A stretch of DNA of 62,307 nucleotides, taken from the NCBI GenBank assembly GCA_017425245.1, contig JAFOOX010000062.1, forward strand, positions 1 to 62,307. The letters are read 5' to 3'. Below, piece by piece: positions 53,935 through 62,215 of this stretch. Positions within the stretch are counted from its first letter, which is position 1. Every line of letters begins with the position of its first letter. The position numbers and the translations under genes are program-made. A model generated the notes under the pieces. The model ran no database searches and had not been told where the DNA came from. It saw nothing but the letters and a program-made list of their open reading frames with translations. The DNA comes from Gammaproteobacteria bacterium (GTDB taxonomy: Bacteria > Pseudomonadota > Gammaproteobacteria > Enterobacterales > Neiellaceae).

Positions 53935-56082
53935 ATGCAGTGGCAGAAAACCCTTCTTGCGTTGGCCCTAGCCGGCGTGCTGGCCGCCTGTGGTGGCGGT
54001 GGCGGTGGTGATGACGGCGGTGGCGGTGGTGATGACGGCGGTGGCGGTGGTGATGACGGCGGTGGTGGCTACACCTATACCCCCTACGCCTGCGATGCCA
54101 ACTTGTATCAAGACAAAGCCAACGACCTGCGCATCTATCAGGTGATGGTCGCCGCTTTTATCGATGGCGACAGCAACGCCGATTACAACAGCGCTTATGG
54201 CCCTAGCCAGCATCGTGGCGACATTCAGGGGGTGATCGACAGCCTCGATTACATTGAGTCGCTCGGTGCAAATGCCATCTGGATGACCCCGGTTTTTGAA
54301 AGCGTCCCCATGAGCGGCCAGGACCAGTGGGCGGACCGCCTAGATGGTACTGGCTACTTCGCTAGCAACTATTTCAACGTTGATCCCAACTTTGGCAGCG
54401 TGGAAAAGCTCAAAGAGCTGGTCGATGAAGCTCACGCTCGTGGTATCTATGTGTTCCTCGACGGCGTCTTTGGCCACTTCAAAAATAATGCCCATGACTA
54501 TCCGTCTCCCAACGGCCTAACCGTTTCCACGACTGGCGTCGCTCAGGGCGCCAGCGGTCGTGAAGCTGTCTATCCTCAGGATCTGGCGTTCTTCAAGGAA
54601 GTAGCCACCTACTGGATCCGCGAAGCCAAGATCGATGGCTGGCGTCTGGATCAGGCCTATCAGGTACCGGTTGGTGCTTGGGGTGAAATTCGTAAGGCGG
54701 TTGAAGAAGCCTCCGCCGAGGTCAGCTACCAGTTCAAGGGCCAACCGGCCAATCCGCTTGGCTATATGGTGGGTGAGATATGGGATAGCACCGCAGAGAT
54801 TGCTGATAAAGGCTACGGTACGGCTGAGATGCCGGGGCTGTGCTCCAACTTCGATTTCCCGATGCGTTACAACATCGTCCAGACCTTGGCTGTTGAAGAA
54901 AGTGGCAACGGCAATCGACCAGCTACCAATCTGGCCTCAGGTTATGGCACCCACTTGGCCTATCCGGCTCATGCCGTACCCAATGGTTTCTTGACCAATC
55001 ACGATTTGGTGCGCTTGGGTGATCTGCTGCAACGCGGCAACATTGCCCAGCCTGATCAAGAGGGTTACTGGCTGCGCCACAAGGCCGCTTACAGCTTCTT
55101 GGCTGCCTACACTGGCCCCATCACCATGTACTACGGTGATGAAATTGGCGATGAAATGCCGGGGTTTGCCGCGCGTAACAACCCCTGCTCTGGTGATGGT
55201 GCCGGCGGTAACTGGTGTGATGACAACGTTGCCCGTACCCCAGGTAAAGTTGAAGGCTTGGCCGCAGTAACGGGCGGAGCGCCTTTTGTGGCCAATACGC
55301 GGCAGGCGGATCTGCGCAATTACATCACTGATCTTATGGAACTGCGTGCCAGCCATCCGGCTCTGTCTGCTGGTGTGCGCACCAATATCCCGATGGCGAC
55401 GGATGTCGCTTCGTCGCTGTATGTCGACCACAAGGCCGAAGGCGATGATGTGGTGCTTTACGTGCTCAACACCTCGACCTCAGCTAAAACTCTGGCGGTC
55501 AGTGGCGAGCTGATTGGCAGCAGTGGCAATCTGGTCGACCTGTTGACCAATACCACCCATACCATTTCTGGTGGTAACTACAGCATCAGCGTTCCGGCAC
55601 TGACAGCGTTGTTCCTCGATGTGGTTAGCCCGACTGCTGAAGGGCCGCAGGTGGGTGGCAATGGCGGTTCGCTGACTGGTGACGGTCCGTTGGCCGACTG
55701 CGATGCTGCCACTGTGGCTGGCGATGGCCCGCTGGGTAAGGCGATGTATATCCGCGGATCTTACACGGGCGGCGATGGCTTTTCGGCCACACCGGCTAAT
55801 CGCAAGTTTGCCTACAAAGGTGACAACATCTATCAGGTGGTGGTCAATGAGCCTGCGGTAACTTCCTATGCCTTCAAGTTTGCCTCGCCAGACTGGAGCA
55901 GCGAGTTTGCGGTAGCAGGAGCTGCTGCGGTCAACATCGGTAGTGAGCAGACTATGGCTGTTGCTCCGGGTAATGGCACCGAGTCGCAGATTGTGATCCC
56001 TGAAGCGGGTGATTATGTGTTCAGCTTCGAGATCAACGCTACGCTCGATGGCGGCTCTTTGATGGTCAGCAAGTGCGAATAA
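53935..56082 (+). CDS. Lipoprotein alpha-amylase, glycoside hydrolase family 13
   Basis: A 715-residue starch- or maltodextrin-cleaving enzyme. A lipoprotein signal ends at LAAC (Cys19), followed by a Gly/Asp linker made of a repeated GGGGGDD unit. The GH13 barrel shows region I FLDGVFGH, region II GWRLDQAY (nucleophile Asp), region III GEIWD (acid/base Glu) and region IV FLTNHD (second Asp), all catalytic residues present. A C-terminal beta domain (about 585-715, MYIRGSYTGGDGF...) resembles carbohydrate-binding or starch-side domains. ATG 53935 has AGAGGAG eight bases upstream. It is probably displayed on the outer membrane, feeding sugars to the cell. Confidence 0.93.
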   Translation: MQWQKTLLALALAGVLAACGGGGGGDDGGGGGDDGGGGGDDGGGGYTYTPYACDANLYQDKANDLRIYQVMVAAFIDGDSNADYNSAYGPSQHRGDIQGVIDSLDYIESLGANAIWMTPVFESVPMSGQDQWADRLDGTGYFASNYFNVDPNFGSVEKLKELVDEAHARGIYVFLDGVFGHFKNNAHDYPSPNGLTVSTTGVAQGASGREAVYPQDLAFFKEVATYWIREAKIDGWRLDQAYQVPVGAWGEIRKAVEEASAEVSYQFKGQPANPLGYMVGEIWDSTAEIADKGYGTAEMPGLCSNFDFPMRYNIVQTLAVEESGNGNRPATNLASGYGTHLAYPAHAVPNGFLTNHDLVRLGDLLQRGNIAQPDQEGYWLRHKAAYSFLAAYTGPITMYYGDEIGDEMPGFAARNNPCSGDGAGGNWCDDNVARTPGKVEGLAAVTGGAPFVANTRQADLRNYITDLMELRASHPALSAGVRTNIPMATDVASSLYVDHKAEGDDVVLYVLNTSTSAKTLAVSGELIGSSGNLVDLLTNTTHTISGGNYSISVPALTALFLDVVSPTAEGPQVGGNGGSLTGDGPLADCDAATVAGDGPLGKAMYIRGSYTGGDGFSATPANRKFAYKGDNIYQVVVNEPAVTSYAFKFASPDWSSEFAVAGAAAVNIGSEQTMAVAPGNGTESQIVIPEAGDYVFSFEINATLDGGSLMVSKCE
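53995..54057 (+). repeat. Three 21-bp in-frame tandem repeats (Gly/Asp linker)
   Basis: The unit ggcggtggcggtggtgatgac encodes GGGGGDD and occurs three times head to tail, ending at 54015, 54036 and 54057. Because the unit is a multiple of three, gain or loss would change only the length of the linker between the lipid anchor and the catalytic domain. Confidence 0.9.
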
Positions 56083-56120
56083 GCACAGCCGCCTGACCCT
56101 CGAAAAGCCCGCCGCAAGGT

Positions 56121-56719
56121 GTAATGCCTGTCAGTTAAGAGATTTGGCATGTTGTCTGGGAGGCCGCAGCGCGTAGCGTTGCGGCCTTTTCTTTACCGCG
56201 GGGGGATAGTGGCGCTCGCGTCGGGGCGGCAGCACAAAGGCCTTCGCTATCAGGCTCAGCCCTTTAACAACGCTCGGCAGTGTTCCCGGTGATACCAGCG
56301 GCATCAGCATCAACTTTTTGATGAGAAATGCCATCGACTGGCTGAAACCCAGCTGCTGACGGCCTGAACCATGGCGCTGGGGGCAACAAACGGCTTGTCG
56401 CCGGGTAACAGGATGTCCAGTTGCTGCACCAGCTGGCTCGTCGGCTGATGACGGAACCGGGCCATACCCACCACGCTCCAGATCATCATCGCCATCGGCA
56501 GCCGCCGTTTGCGCAGGGTGACCGTCCCGCTTTGTTCCAGACACTGGGCGATCAGCTCGGGTGACAGCACCACGGAGGTTGGTGAACTGCTCGGGCGTGA
56601 AGGATTGAAGCCGCTCAAGTGCGTGGCAAAGGAACATAAAAATCCGGGATCTGGAGTGGATCCCGGGTTGTCTCTGATAACGCCGATCCGTCAATAACGC
56701 CTTCACTGATCGGCATTAC
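56121..56719 (-). mobile_element. IS4-family insertion sequence remnant with internal deletion
   Basis: Imperfect terminal inverted repeats gtaatgcctgtcagttaag (56121-56139) and cttcactgatcggcattac (56701-56719) match at 16 of 19 positions. Between them on the minus strand are the transposase N-terminus (MFLCHALERLQSFTPEQF from 56637, then after a frameshift LSPELIAQCLEQSGTVTLRK + RRLP, IWSVVGMARFRHQP, LDILLPGDKPFVAPSA) and, after a second break, only the extreme C-terminus (VLPPRRERHYPPAVKKRPQR, stop at 56131). The DDE catalytic core is deleted. No target duplication is visible. It cannot move by itself. Confidence 0.82.
56161..56193 (+). terminator. Hairpin with T-run after the amylase gene, inside the IS remnant
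   Basis: AGGCCGCA and TGCGGCCT arms with inner CGC/GCG pairs are followed by TTTTCTTT on the plus strand. It is formed by the 3' codons of the decayed transposase, but it is well placed to end amylase transcription. Confidence 0.45.
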
Positions 56720-56735
56720 GCTGATATCGGGCTTT

Positions 56736-57176
56736 TTATGGTGTGGGCGCCGGGATTACGGCTACCAGCGGCACCTCAACCTCAGCCGTGGCCCCGCCTC
56801 GGGTCAACACCCCGATATGGCGGTCGTTGATCAACAGCAGCTTGCCATCCCCATCACTGATACGGGCGCCGACACTGTAGCTGTAGGCGGGCTGGATCAG
56901 GGCCGGATCGTAATTGAGGGTGAAGGGCAGTGGTGGCTGGCGCCCCTCCACCGTCAGGTTCACTTTCGCTATCACCAACGCTGGGGCATCGGCGCGTGAG
57001 ACGTCGCGCAGCTGAACCTGAATCCGCGCATCGGCAGGAAGAGTCGGCGACTGTGGGTAGATCAGGGTGCCACTGAGGCTGGCCATCACCGTTGGTGAAT
57101 CGGTGCTCGGGGCTGGGTTCTGATCGCAACCCCAGAGCAGACCCATCAGTAACAGTGGCAGCAGGACTCGGGACAT
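56736..57176 (-). CDS. YbaY-family lipoprotein
   Basis: A 146-residue lipoprotein: MSRVLLPLLLMGLLWGC (Cys17 in a lipobox), a short Pro/Ser linker, then a single beta-sandwich with SLSGTLIYPQSPTLPADAR, IQVQLRDVSRADAPALV and PFTLNYDPALIQPAYSYSVG. This layout matches YbaY-type lipoproteins, which resemble type III secretion pilotins. The function is unknown. ATG 57176 fits the signal; upstream in-frame starts run into tusE. It may be transcribed with the tus operon. Confidence 0.82.
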   Translation of the reverse strand: MSRVLLPLLLMGLLWGCDQNPAPSTDSPTVMASLSGTLIYPQSPTLPADARIQVQLRDVSRADAPALVIAKVNLTVEGRQPPLPFTLNYDPALIQPAYSYSVGARISDGDGKLLLINDRHIGVLTRGGATAEVEVPLVAVIPAPTP

Positions 57177-57207
57177 CAGCGTGGCTCCAAAGGCAGGAGC
57201 CTTTACC

Positions 57208-57537
57208 CTAGATGCACTTGGCCGGTTTGGGCAAGCCCGCCAGTTTGGCGCACTGCTTGGCTGGGCCGCCGGGGAACAGGCGGTGCAGATAGGTGCTGCT
57301 GCCCTTGTCATCGCCGAAGTGGGTTTTGAGCTCTTTCACCAGCAGGCGCATGGCTGGCGTGGTTTTGAACTGGCCATCAAAGGCGCGCACAAAGCGGATC
57401 AGGTGCCAATGCTCGGCCGTTAACGTCAGCTGTTCGGCCGCCGCGATCACGCTCACCAGCGGCTCGTGCCACTGGTTCTTGTCCTTGAGGAAACCCTCAG
57501 CGTCGGTGGGGTAGTCCTGGCCATCGAGATGGTACAT
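57208..57537 (-). CDS. tusE: Sulfur-relay protein TusE (DsrC family)
   Basis: A 109-residue protein that accepts persulfide sulfur from TusBCD and passes it to MnmA for 2-thiouridine at the tRNA wobble base. It starts MYHLDGQDYPTDAEGFLKD, has HWHLIRFVRAFDGQFKTTP, and ends LPKPAKCI with the conserved penultimate-region cysteine. A second cysteine (KQCAKLAGLP) lies 11 residues earlier, nearly where sulfur-oxidising DsrC proteins have theirs. Its ATG directly follows the tusB stop. Confidence 0.93.
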   Translation of the reverse strand: MYHLDGQDYPTDAEGFLKDKNQWHEPLVSVIAAAEQLTLTAEHWHLIRFVRAFDGQFKTTPAMRLLVKELKTHFGDDKGSSTYLHRLFPGGPAKQCAKLAGLPKPAKCI

Positions 57538-57807
57538 TCAGCCTCCGGCCACCACCGCCGCAGCCGCTTCAACCAGCTGGGCCAGCTGGTCGTGGTCAGC
57601 CAGTGGCGTCACGGCCAGCGGCAGCGCCGGGTACTGGCTCAGCTCAGCGGCCAGCGCATACAGACCGCCGCGGGCAGCGACCTCCGCCAGCAGGGTATCG
57701 GCCGACCACAACAGGCTAAGCGCCTTGCCCAGCAGCACCAGCTGATCATCGGCGGCCAGCGGCAGCTGGGGCAGGCGGGCATCGGTCAGCAACAGCAGGC
57801 GAGCCAT
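57538..57807 (-). CDS. tusB: Sulfur-relay subunit TusB (DsrH family)
   Basis: An 89-residue small subunit of the TusBCD sulfur-transfer complex. It is recognised by position (between tusC and tusE) and by the DsrH-like pattern DDQLVLLGKALSLLWSADTL. The chain has no cysteine, so it can only be structural. It lies nine bases after tusC and directly abuts tusE. Confidence 0.88.
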   Translation of the reverse strand: MARLLLLTDARLPQLPLAADDQLVLLGKALSLLWSADTLLAEVAARGGLYALAAELSQYPALPLAVTPLADHDQLAQLVEAAAAVVAGG

Positions 57808-57816
57808 GGCGAGTTC

Positions 57817-58161
57817 CTAGTAAACCAGCAAGGGGGCGAGGGCGGTCAGCTCGGCAGCGTTGCGCACCTCCACGGGAATGCGTAGCTGCTGCGGCGTCAG
57901 ACCGTAGCGAGCGAGGCTGGCGGCACATACCCAAGGGGTGGCAATCTCATACAGTGGCAGGGCACCGAGCTGGCTTAGGTAATCCCCTTCGCCACTATTG
58001 CCGGCATCCCAGCCCGGCTGCAGAGCCAGCACCGCCTCACCAGCAAAAATCAGCTGCAATGGCAGGTCAAACGCACCCATGGCCAAGGCCATGTCGATGC
58101 CGTCACGCAGACGACCGCCATGGTCAGGGTGGCTGCACAGCAGCAGATAGGTCAGCGCCAT
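57817..58161 (-). CDS. tusC: Sulfur-relay subunit TusC (DsrF family)
   Basis: A 114-residue DsrE-fold subunit of TusBCD. It has GGRLRDGIDMALAMGAFDLP, LIFAGEAVLALQPG and LPLYEIATPWVCAASLARYG, the usual TusC blocks. Start ATG 58161 overlaps the tusD stop by ten bases, so the two are co-translated. Confidence 0.92.
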   Translation of the reverse strand: MALTYLLLCSHPDHGGRLRDGIDMALAMGAFDLPLQLIFAGEAVLALQPGWDAGNSGEGDYLSQLGALPLYEIATPWVCAASLARYGLTPQQLRIPVEVRNAAELTALAPLLVY

Positions 58162-58505
58162 TGGATCACCCTGTCCGCCTCGGCGGCGGCCGTTACCCAT
58201 TCGCCCAGCCCGCCAATGCGAAAACCGGGGTGGATGTTGCTGGCGGTCAGGCCGTGGCGTTGGGCGGCGCTGGCACATAGCACGCGCTCACCGATGCCCG
58301 CCAAATCGGCCCAGGCGTTGGCTGCATGCCATTCACCGGCCGCCGGATCGGCACTGGCCAAGGCCATCAGCACCGCATCACCAGTGACAAACAGCAATGA
58401 CAGCTGGTGACCGCGCGCGAGCAGCGCGCTGGCCAGCTGCCAAGCGTGGCGCTGGCTGGCCAGTTCAGCGACCGGAGTCTGCAACAGGATGGCGTAGCGG
58501 CTCAC
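58152..58505 (-). CDS. tusD: Sulfur-relay subunit TusD (DsrE family)
   Basis: A 117-residue subunit that receives persulfide sulfur from TusA. It has LLFVTGDAVLMALASADP, then GERVLCASAAQRHGL, whose cysteine is at the position of the active Cys78 of E. coli TusD, and FRIGGLGEWVTAAAEADRVI at the end. It is the first gene of the tusDCBE operon and is divergent from tRNA-Ser(UGA). The gap 58506-58609 shows no other feature. Confidence 0.93.
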   Translation of the reverse strand: MSRYAILLQTPVAELASQRHAWQLASALLARGHQLSLLFVTGDAVLMALASADPAAGEWHAANAWADLAGIGERVLCASAAQRHGLTASNIHPGFRIGGLGEWVTAAAEADRVIQWR

Positions 58506-58609
58506 GCAGCACCTCCAACGGGATTGGTCGCCTTTATGCCGCGCCCCACTGCAAAATGCAACCGCATGGCGTCCCTTGCATTTCCTGCAGCGCGGTGGCG
58601 TTAACCGGG

Positions 58610-58638
58610 TTTACAGCCGCGACACAAATCCGTATAGT
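58610..58638 (+). promoter_or_regulatory. Promoter of tRNA-Ser(UGA)
   Basis: TTTACA (58610) and TATAGT (58633) with exactly 17 bases between, followed by the GC-rich GCACGCCGCGC discriminator before the tRNA at 58650. Confidence 0.8.
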
Positions 58639-58649
58639 GCACGCCGCGC

Positions 58650-58737
58650 GGAAGGGTGGCAGAGCGGTTGAATGCACCGGTCTTGAAAACCGGCGATGGG
58701 CGACCATCCGTGGGTTCAAATCCCACCCCTTCCGCCA
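58650..58737 (+). tRNA. tRNA-Ser (anticodon UGA)
   Basis: An 88-base class II tRNA with encoded CCA. Acceptor GGAAGGG pairs with CCCTTCC; the anticodon loop CTTGAAA gives TGA; the variable arm is long (GATGGGCGACCATC); the T-loop reads GGGTTCAAATCCC. Confidence 0.97.
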
Positions 58738-58748
58738 CTAATTCCTGC

Positions 58749-58778
58749 AAAGCCCAGCCTCAGTGCTGGGCTTTGTCG
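58749..58778 (+). terminator. Terminator of tRNA-Ser(UGA)
   Basis: Ten-base arms AAAGCCCAGC and GCTGGGCTTT around CTCAGT, followed by GTCGTTT. The remaining bases to 58995 hold no gene; the promoter of the next gene must be here but is not obvious. Confidence 0.75.
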
Positions 58779-58995
58779 TTTCAGCCGTTGGGGTGGGGAA
58801 GACGCCGCTTGCGGCGACGCTTCGCATCTGCAGCACCTAGCCAACTTACCCCTTGATCCTGCGCACTTTTACATCAGTCCCGGCTTGCACGAACTTTGGG
58901 CCGTTTTGTAGACTGCGGCCTGGAATTTGTAACAGCGTATTGGGCCATGGTCGGCTGTCGTAGGGACACCGACCCCAATGGAATCGGGGGTTTGT

Positions 58996-61659
58996 ATGTC
59001 GGTTCTGCTCAAGGAGGGGCTGTTGCGCCTTTCCGCTTCTGTGTGCCTGTCAGCCGGGTTGCTGGTCGGTTGTGGCGGAGGTGGGGGCGGGGATGATGGC
59101 CCCGGTGTTGATCAGGTGCGGGTGACTGCAACGGTCACCGGCGGAGGCCAGGTTGAAGTCCAATCAGCCGAGGTTGATAAAGGCCTGACCGGCGCCATTC
59201 GGCTTGTTCCCAACAGCGGTTACCGTTTTGAATCCATTACGGGGTGCGGTGGCGACCTGATTGTTAATGTCTACACTACCCCGCCCTTGCAGGCCGACTG
59301 CCATATCGATGTGCGCTTTGTGGCCGATGATGGCACCGGCAGCTTTATGGCCATTAGTGCCTACCCCAGCCAGAACGGCCGGGTGGTGCCCGAAATTCTC
59401 AACGCACCGGTGCAGGGCGAAGCGGTGTTCACTGCCCAGCCGGCCAGCGGCCATCACCTGAGCGCGGTGTCGGGCTGTAATGCCGTGTATAGCGGCAACA
59501 GCATCTATGCCGACAACAGTTCACCGAGCTGCGAAGTCAGCGCCATCTTTGCGGCAGGCCCAGCGCCCACCACCACCTACCGGGTGTCGACAGCGGTGCA
59601 AGACGGGGTCACCTTTATCCCTGCCGAATTTGATGTACTGGCTGGCCAGGTTGCCCCGTACCAGATTCAGGTAGCCGAAGGTTACGATTTCAATGGCGTC
59701 AGCGGCTGCTATGCCGACGCCCAGCCACAGGCCAAGTCGCTGGCAGCGGCTGCGGCCGCGTCTAGCTATAGTGGTCGCACCCCTCCCATCACCGCCGACT
59801 GCACCCTGACCGCCGATGTGCGCCAGCGTGATTACCTGGTGAATGTGCTGAGCAGTGGTGGCGGTAGTGTAGAGCCCTCCAGTGCCCGGGTGCTGCATGG
59901 CCAGAGTCACAGCTTCACCGTGACACCAAACCCCGGTTGGGCCGTGGCCTCGGGCAGCGGCTGTGGCGGCAGCCTCAGCGGCAGTGTTTACACTACCGGC
60001 CCGGTGACAGCTGATTGCAGTATCGATTTCACCTACGTCCCCACCTCGCTGTTGGTGACCACCAGTGTCAGCGGCGAGGGCAGCATCACCCCGGCTGAGA
60101 ACTGGGTGCTGCCAGGTGAGAGCGCTAACTTTGCGCTGTCGCCGGGCGAGGGCCAGAGCATCGCCAGCGTCAGCGGTTGCGGCGGCAGCCTCAGCGGCAA
60201 CACCTACAGCACCGGCGCGGTGACAGGGGCCTGTACCATCACGGCCAGCTTTGCCCCCACGGTCTACACCCTGACTGCCAATGGTGATAGCGGCGGCAGC
60301 ATCAGCCCCGGCAGCCTGGCGGTGGTGCATGGCCAGAACGGCCAGTTTACGGTAACGCCAGATGAGGGCTATGCCATCAGCAGCGTCACCGGTTGCAGTG
60401 GCAGCTTGAGCGGTAATACCTACCTCACCGGCGCCATCACCAGCGCATGCTCGGTCTTTGCTCAGTTTAGCCAGCTGCATTACACCATCAGCGCCAATGC
60501 CGGCGAAGGCGGCAGCATTTACCCCAGCCTGCAGTCGGTTACCTATGGCCAGGCTACGCAGTTCACCATCACCCCCTCGCCGGCGCACCGTATTGCAGAG
60601 GTGACAGGTTGTGATGGCACCCTGGAGGGCGACCAGTATCAGATCGCAGCGGTCACGGCTGACTGCAGCCTGTCGGTGAGCTTTGAACTGACGCTGAAAA
60701 GCCCGGATAACCTGCAGGTCACCCCCGGTGATGGCGAGCTGACGTTGAGCTGGGATGGTGTGGCCAACGCTGAGGCTTATGCGGTTTATGCCGCCAAAGA
60801 GCAGGGGGTTAATGCTGACAACTATCACCTGCTGGATGGCGGCCGCCGCGAGCAGGCCACCACCACCAGCATCACCTTGCAGGGGCTGGACAACGACAGC
60901 ACCTATTACCTGGCCGTGGCCGCCATCGCCGGCGGTTACCAAGGGGCACTCAGCCTGCCCGTCTCTGCTGCCCCCGTGGCCGCCCCTGTCATCGCCACCG
61001 GCAAACTCAACGACACCGGCATTACCGTTTGCAGCGATGCCGGCCAGAATGGCCTGAGCTGCCCGGTGGCTGGTTTTGCCGGGCAGGATGCCGAGCATGG
61101 GCGCGATGTGACCCATAACGACGACAGCGATGGCCATGCTGGGTTCAGCTTTACCAAGCTGGATAGCAGCGGCAACCCGCTGCCTGCCAGCGCCAGCAAC
61201 TGGAGCTGCGTGAAAGACAACGTCACCGGGTTGATCTGGGAGATCAAAACCACCGACGGCGGCCTGCGCGATATGAACCACACATATACTTGGTACAACA
61301 GCAACCCGGCCACCAATGGCGGTGATGCAGGCCACGAAAGTGGCGGCTACTGCTACAACGCCGGCCGTTGTGATACCGAGAAGTTTGTGGCCGATGTTAA
61401 CGCTGCCGGCCTGTGCGGCGCCAGCGACTGGCGCCTGCCAACCATCGAGGAGCTGCAATCGATCGTCGATTACAGCCGCACTGGCCCAGCCATCGACACC
61501 GCCTGGTTCCCCAATACGTCAACGGGCTGGATGTGGTCTTCGTCGCCGGGTGCCGACTACGCGGACCGCGCGTGGCTCCTGAATGTTCACTCCGGTCACG
61601 TCTACAACTTCAAGCGCCACTTCGACTTTCAGGTTCGTTTGGTGCGCGGCGGACAGTGA
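58996..61659 (+). CDS. DGR-diversified surface lipoprotein (bacterial repeats, Fn3, DUF1566)
   Basis: An 887-residue lipoprotein. The signal ends at LLVGC (Cys26) and a CGGGGGGDDG linker follows. Residues about 35-565 are roughly seven tandem beta-repeats of some 75 residues, each with a GGS(I/V)xPxxxxVxHGQ opening and SVTGCGGSLSGNTY-type middle, like divergent InlB-type bacterial repeats; paired cysteines suggest one disulfide per unit. An Fn3 domain (about 568-660) precedes a DUF1566 domain (735-887) of C-type-lectin-like fold: NVTGLIWEIKT, GASDWRLPTIEELQSIVDYS, GWMWSSS. The last 40 residues contain the variable repeat. It is the diversified ligand-binding protein of the retroelement, held away from the membrane by a repeat stalk. 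ATG 58996 has GGGGG five bases upstream. Confidence 0.93.
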   Translation: MSVLLKEGLLRLSASVCLSAGLLVGCGGGGGGDDGPGVDQVRVTATVTGGGQVEVQSAEVDKGLTGAIRLVPNSGYRFESITGCGGDLIVNVYTTPPLQADCHIDVRFVADDGTGSFMAISAYPSQNGRVVPEILNAPVQGEAVFTAQPASGHHLSAVSGCNAVYSGNSIYADNSSPSCEVSAIFAAGPAPTTTYRVSTAVQDGVTFIPAEFDVLAGQVAPYQIQVAEGYDFNGVSGCYADAQPQAKSLAAAAAASSYSGRTPPITADCTLTADVRQRDYLVNVLSSGGGSVEPSSARVLHGQSHSFTVTPNPGWAVASGSGCGGSLSGSVYTTGPVTADCSIDFTYVPTSLLVTTSVSGEGSITPAENWVLPGESANFALSPGEGQSIASVSGCGGSLSGNTYSTGAVTGACTITASFAPTVYTLTANGDSGGSISPGSLAVVHGQNGQFTVTPDEGYAISSVTGCSGSLSGNTYLTGAITSACSVFAQFSQLHYTISANAGEGGSIYPSLQSVTYGQATQFTITPSPAHRIAEVTGCDGTLEGDQYQIAAVTADCSLSVSFELTLKSPDNLQVTPGDGELTLSWDGVANAEAYAVYAAKEQGVNADNYHLLDGGRREQATTTSITLQGLDNDSTYYLAVAAIAGGYQGALSLPVSAAPVAAPVIATGKLNDTGITVCSDAGQNGLSCPVAGFAGQDAEHGRDVTHNDDSDGHAGFSFTKLDSSGNPLPASASNWSCVKDNVTGLIWEIKTTDGGLRDMNHTYTWYNSNPATNGGDAGHESGGYCYNAGRCDTEKFVADVNAAGLCGASDWRLPTIEELQSIVDYSRTGPAIDTAWFPNTSTGWMWSSSPGADYADRAWLLNVHSGHVYNFKRHFDFQVRLVRGGQ
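61535..61626 (+). repeat. DGR variable repeat (VR)
   Basis: Aligns without gaps to 62216-62307 at an offset of 681 bases. Of 92 positions, 67 are identical. Twenty-four of the 25 differences are at adenines of the template copy; the exception is a template C read as G (61614). The repeat may continue to the stop at 61659, but the template is cut off. It encodes the ligand-facing loop of the DUF1566 domain. A GGTTAT...ATAACC inverted repeat (61662-61685) lies just past the gene, where some DGRs have a homing hairpin. Confidence 0.95.
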
Positions 61660-61687
61660 TAGGTTATTGGTGATAAGGCATAACCAG

Positions 61688-62077
61688 ATGAGCAATAGTG
61701 CGCCAAGTAACACACAGCAGATGCCCATTTGGCGCGATGCTAGCCGGTTGCTGGTAGCGGTTGAAGACGCGGTACGCCACTTTCCCCGCTACCACAAATA
61801 CACCCTTTGCCATGAAATGCGGCAGCAAGCAATGCAGGTCTGCCGCTTGATTAGTCGGGCAAGCCGCTCAGTTGAACAACGAGCGAGTTATGTTGGGCAA
61901 TTAGCTGAGGCCATGGATGACTTGAAGTTGCAGATACAGTTGGCAAAGCGCCTACGTGTCTTTCGTCACTTTGCAGAGTTTGAGGCCTTGGCTACCCTCG
62001 CGGTGGCCGTGGGCAAACAGTGTGGTGGGTGGAAGCGGCACATGCAGGCAACGGCGGGGGCCAGAACCGATGCCTAA
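61688..62077 (+). CDS. avd: DGR accessory variability determinant (Avd)
   Basis: A 129-residue four-helix-bundle protein that binds the DGR reverse transcriptase and template RNA and is required for mutagenic homing. Key blocks are DASRLLVAVEDAVRHFPRYH, KYTLCHEMRQQAMQVCRLI, and a Lys/Arg-rich face (LKLQIQLAKRLRVFRHFAEF). The FPRYHKYTL motif is characteristic of Avd and related S23-like bundles. ATG 61688 follows the variable gene by 28 bases; longer readings start inside that gene. It lies between VR and TR, a common order. Confidence 0.92.
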   Translation: MSNSAPSNTQQMPIWRDASRLLVAVEDAVRHFPRYHKYTLCHEMRQQAMQVCRLISRASRSVEQRASYVGQLAEAMDDLKLQIQLAKRLRVFRHFAEFEALATLAVAVGKQCGGWKRHMQATAGARTDA

Positions 62078-62115
62078 CGGGGCGCGGGTGTGCCATATCA
62101 CTGTGCGCCGACGGC

Positions 62116-62138
62116 GCCAGCCACTTATGGTGGCTGGC
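62116..62138 (+). other. Hairpin between avd and the template repeat
   Basis: Nine-base arms GCCAGCCAC and GTGGCTGGC around TTATG, 80 bases before the template repeat. It may be part of the structured leader of the template RNA or end the avd message; no T-run follows. Confidence 0.45.
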
Positions 62139-62215
62139 ATGATTAGGCTGCTGAGTCCTACCTTTGTTGGATGGATTTGGTGGTGAGAAGTTCGTCGGTT
62201 AATCGTGGTGTTGTG

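Noticed and set aside
59521..61458. 645-codon open frame on the minus strand
   Set aside because: It is the antisense of the DGR lipoprotein repeats; the plus-strand frame has a lipoprotein signal, family domains and the variable repeat, while the minus frame has no recognisable motif.
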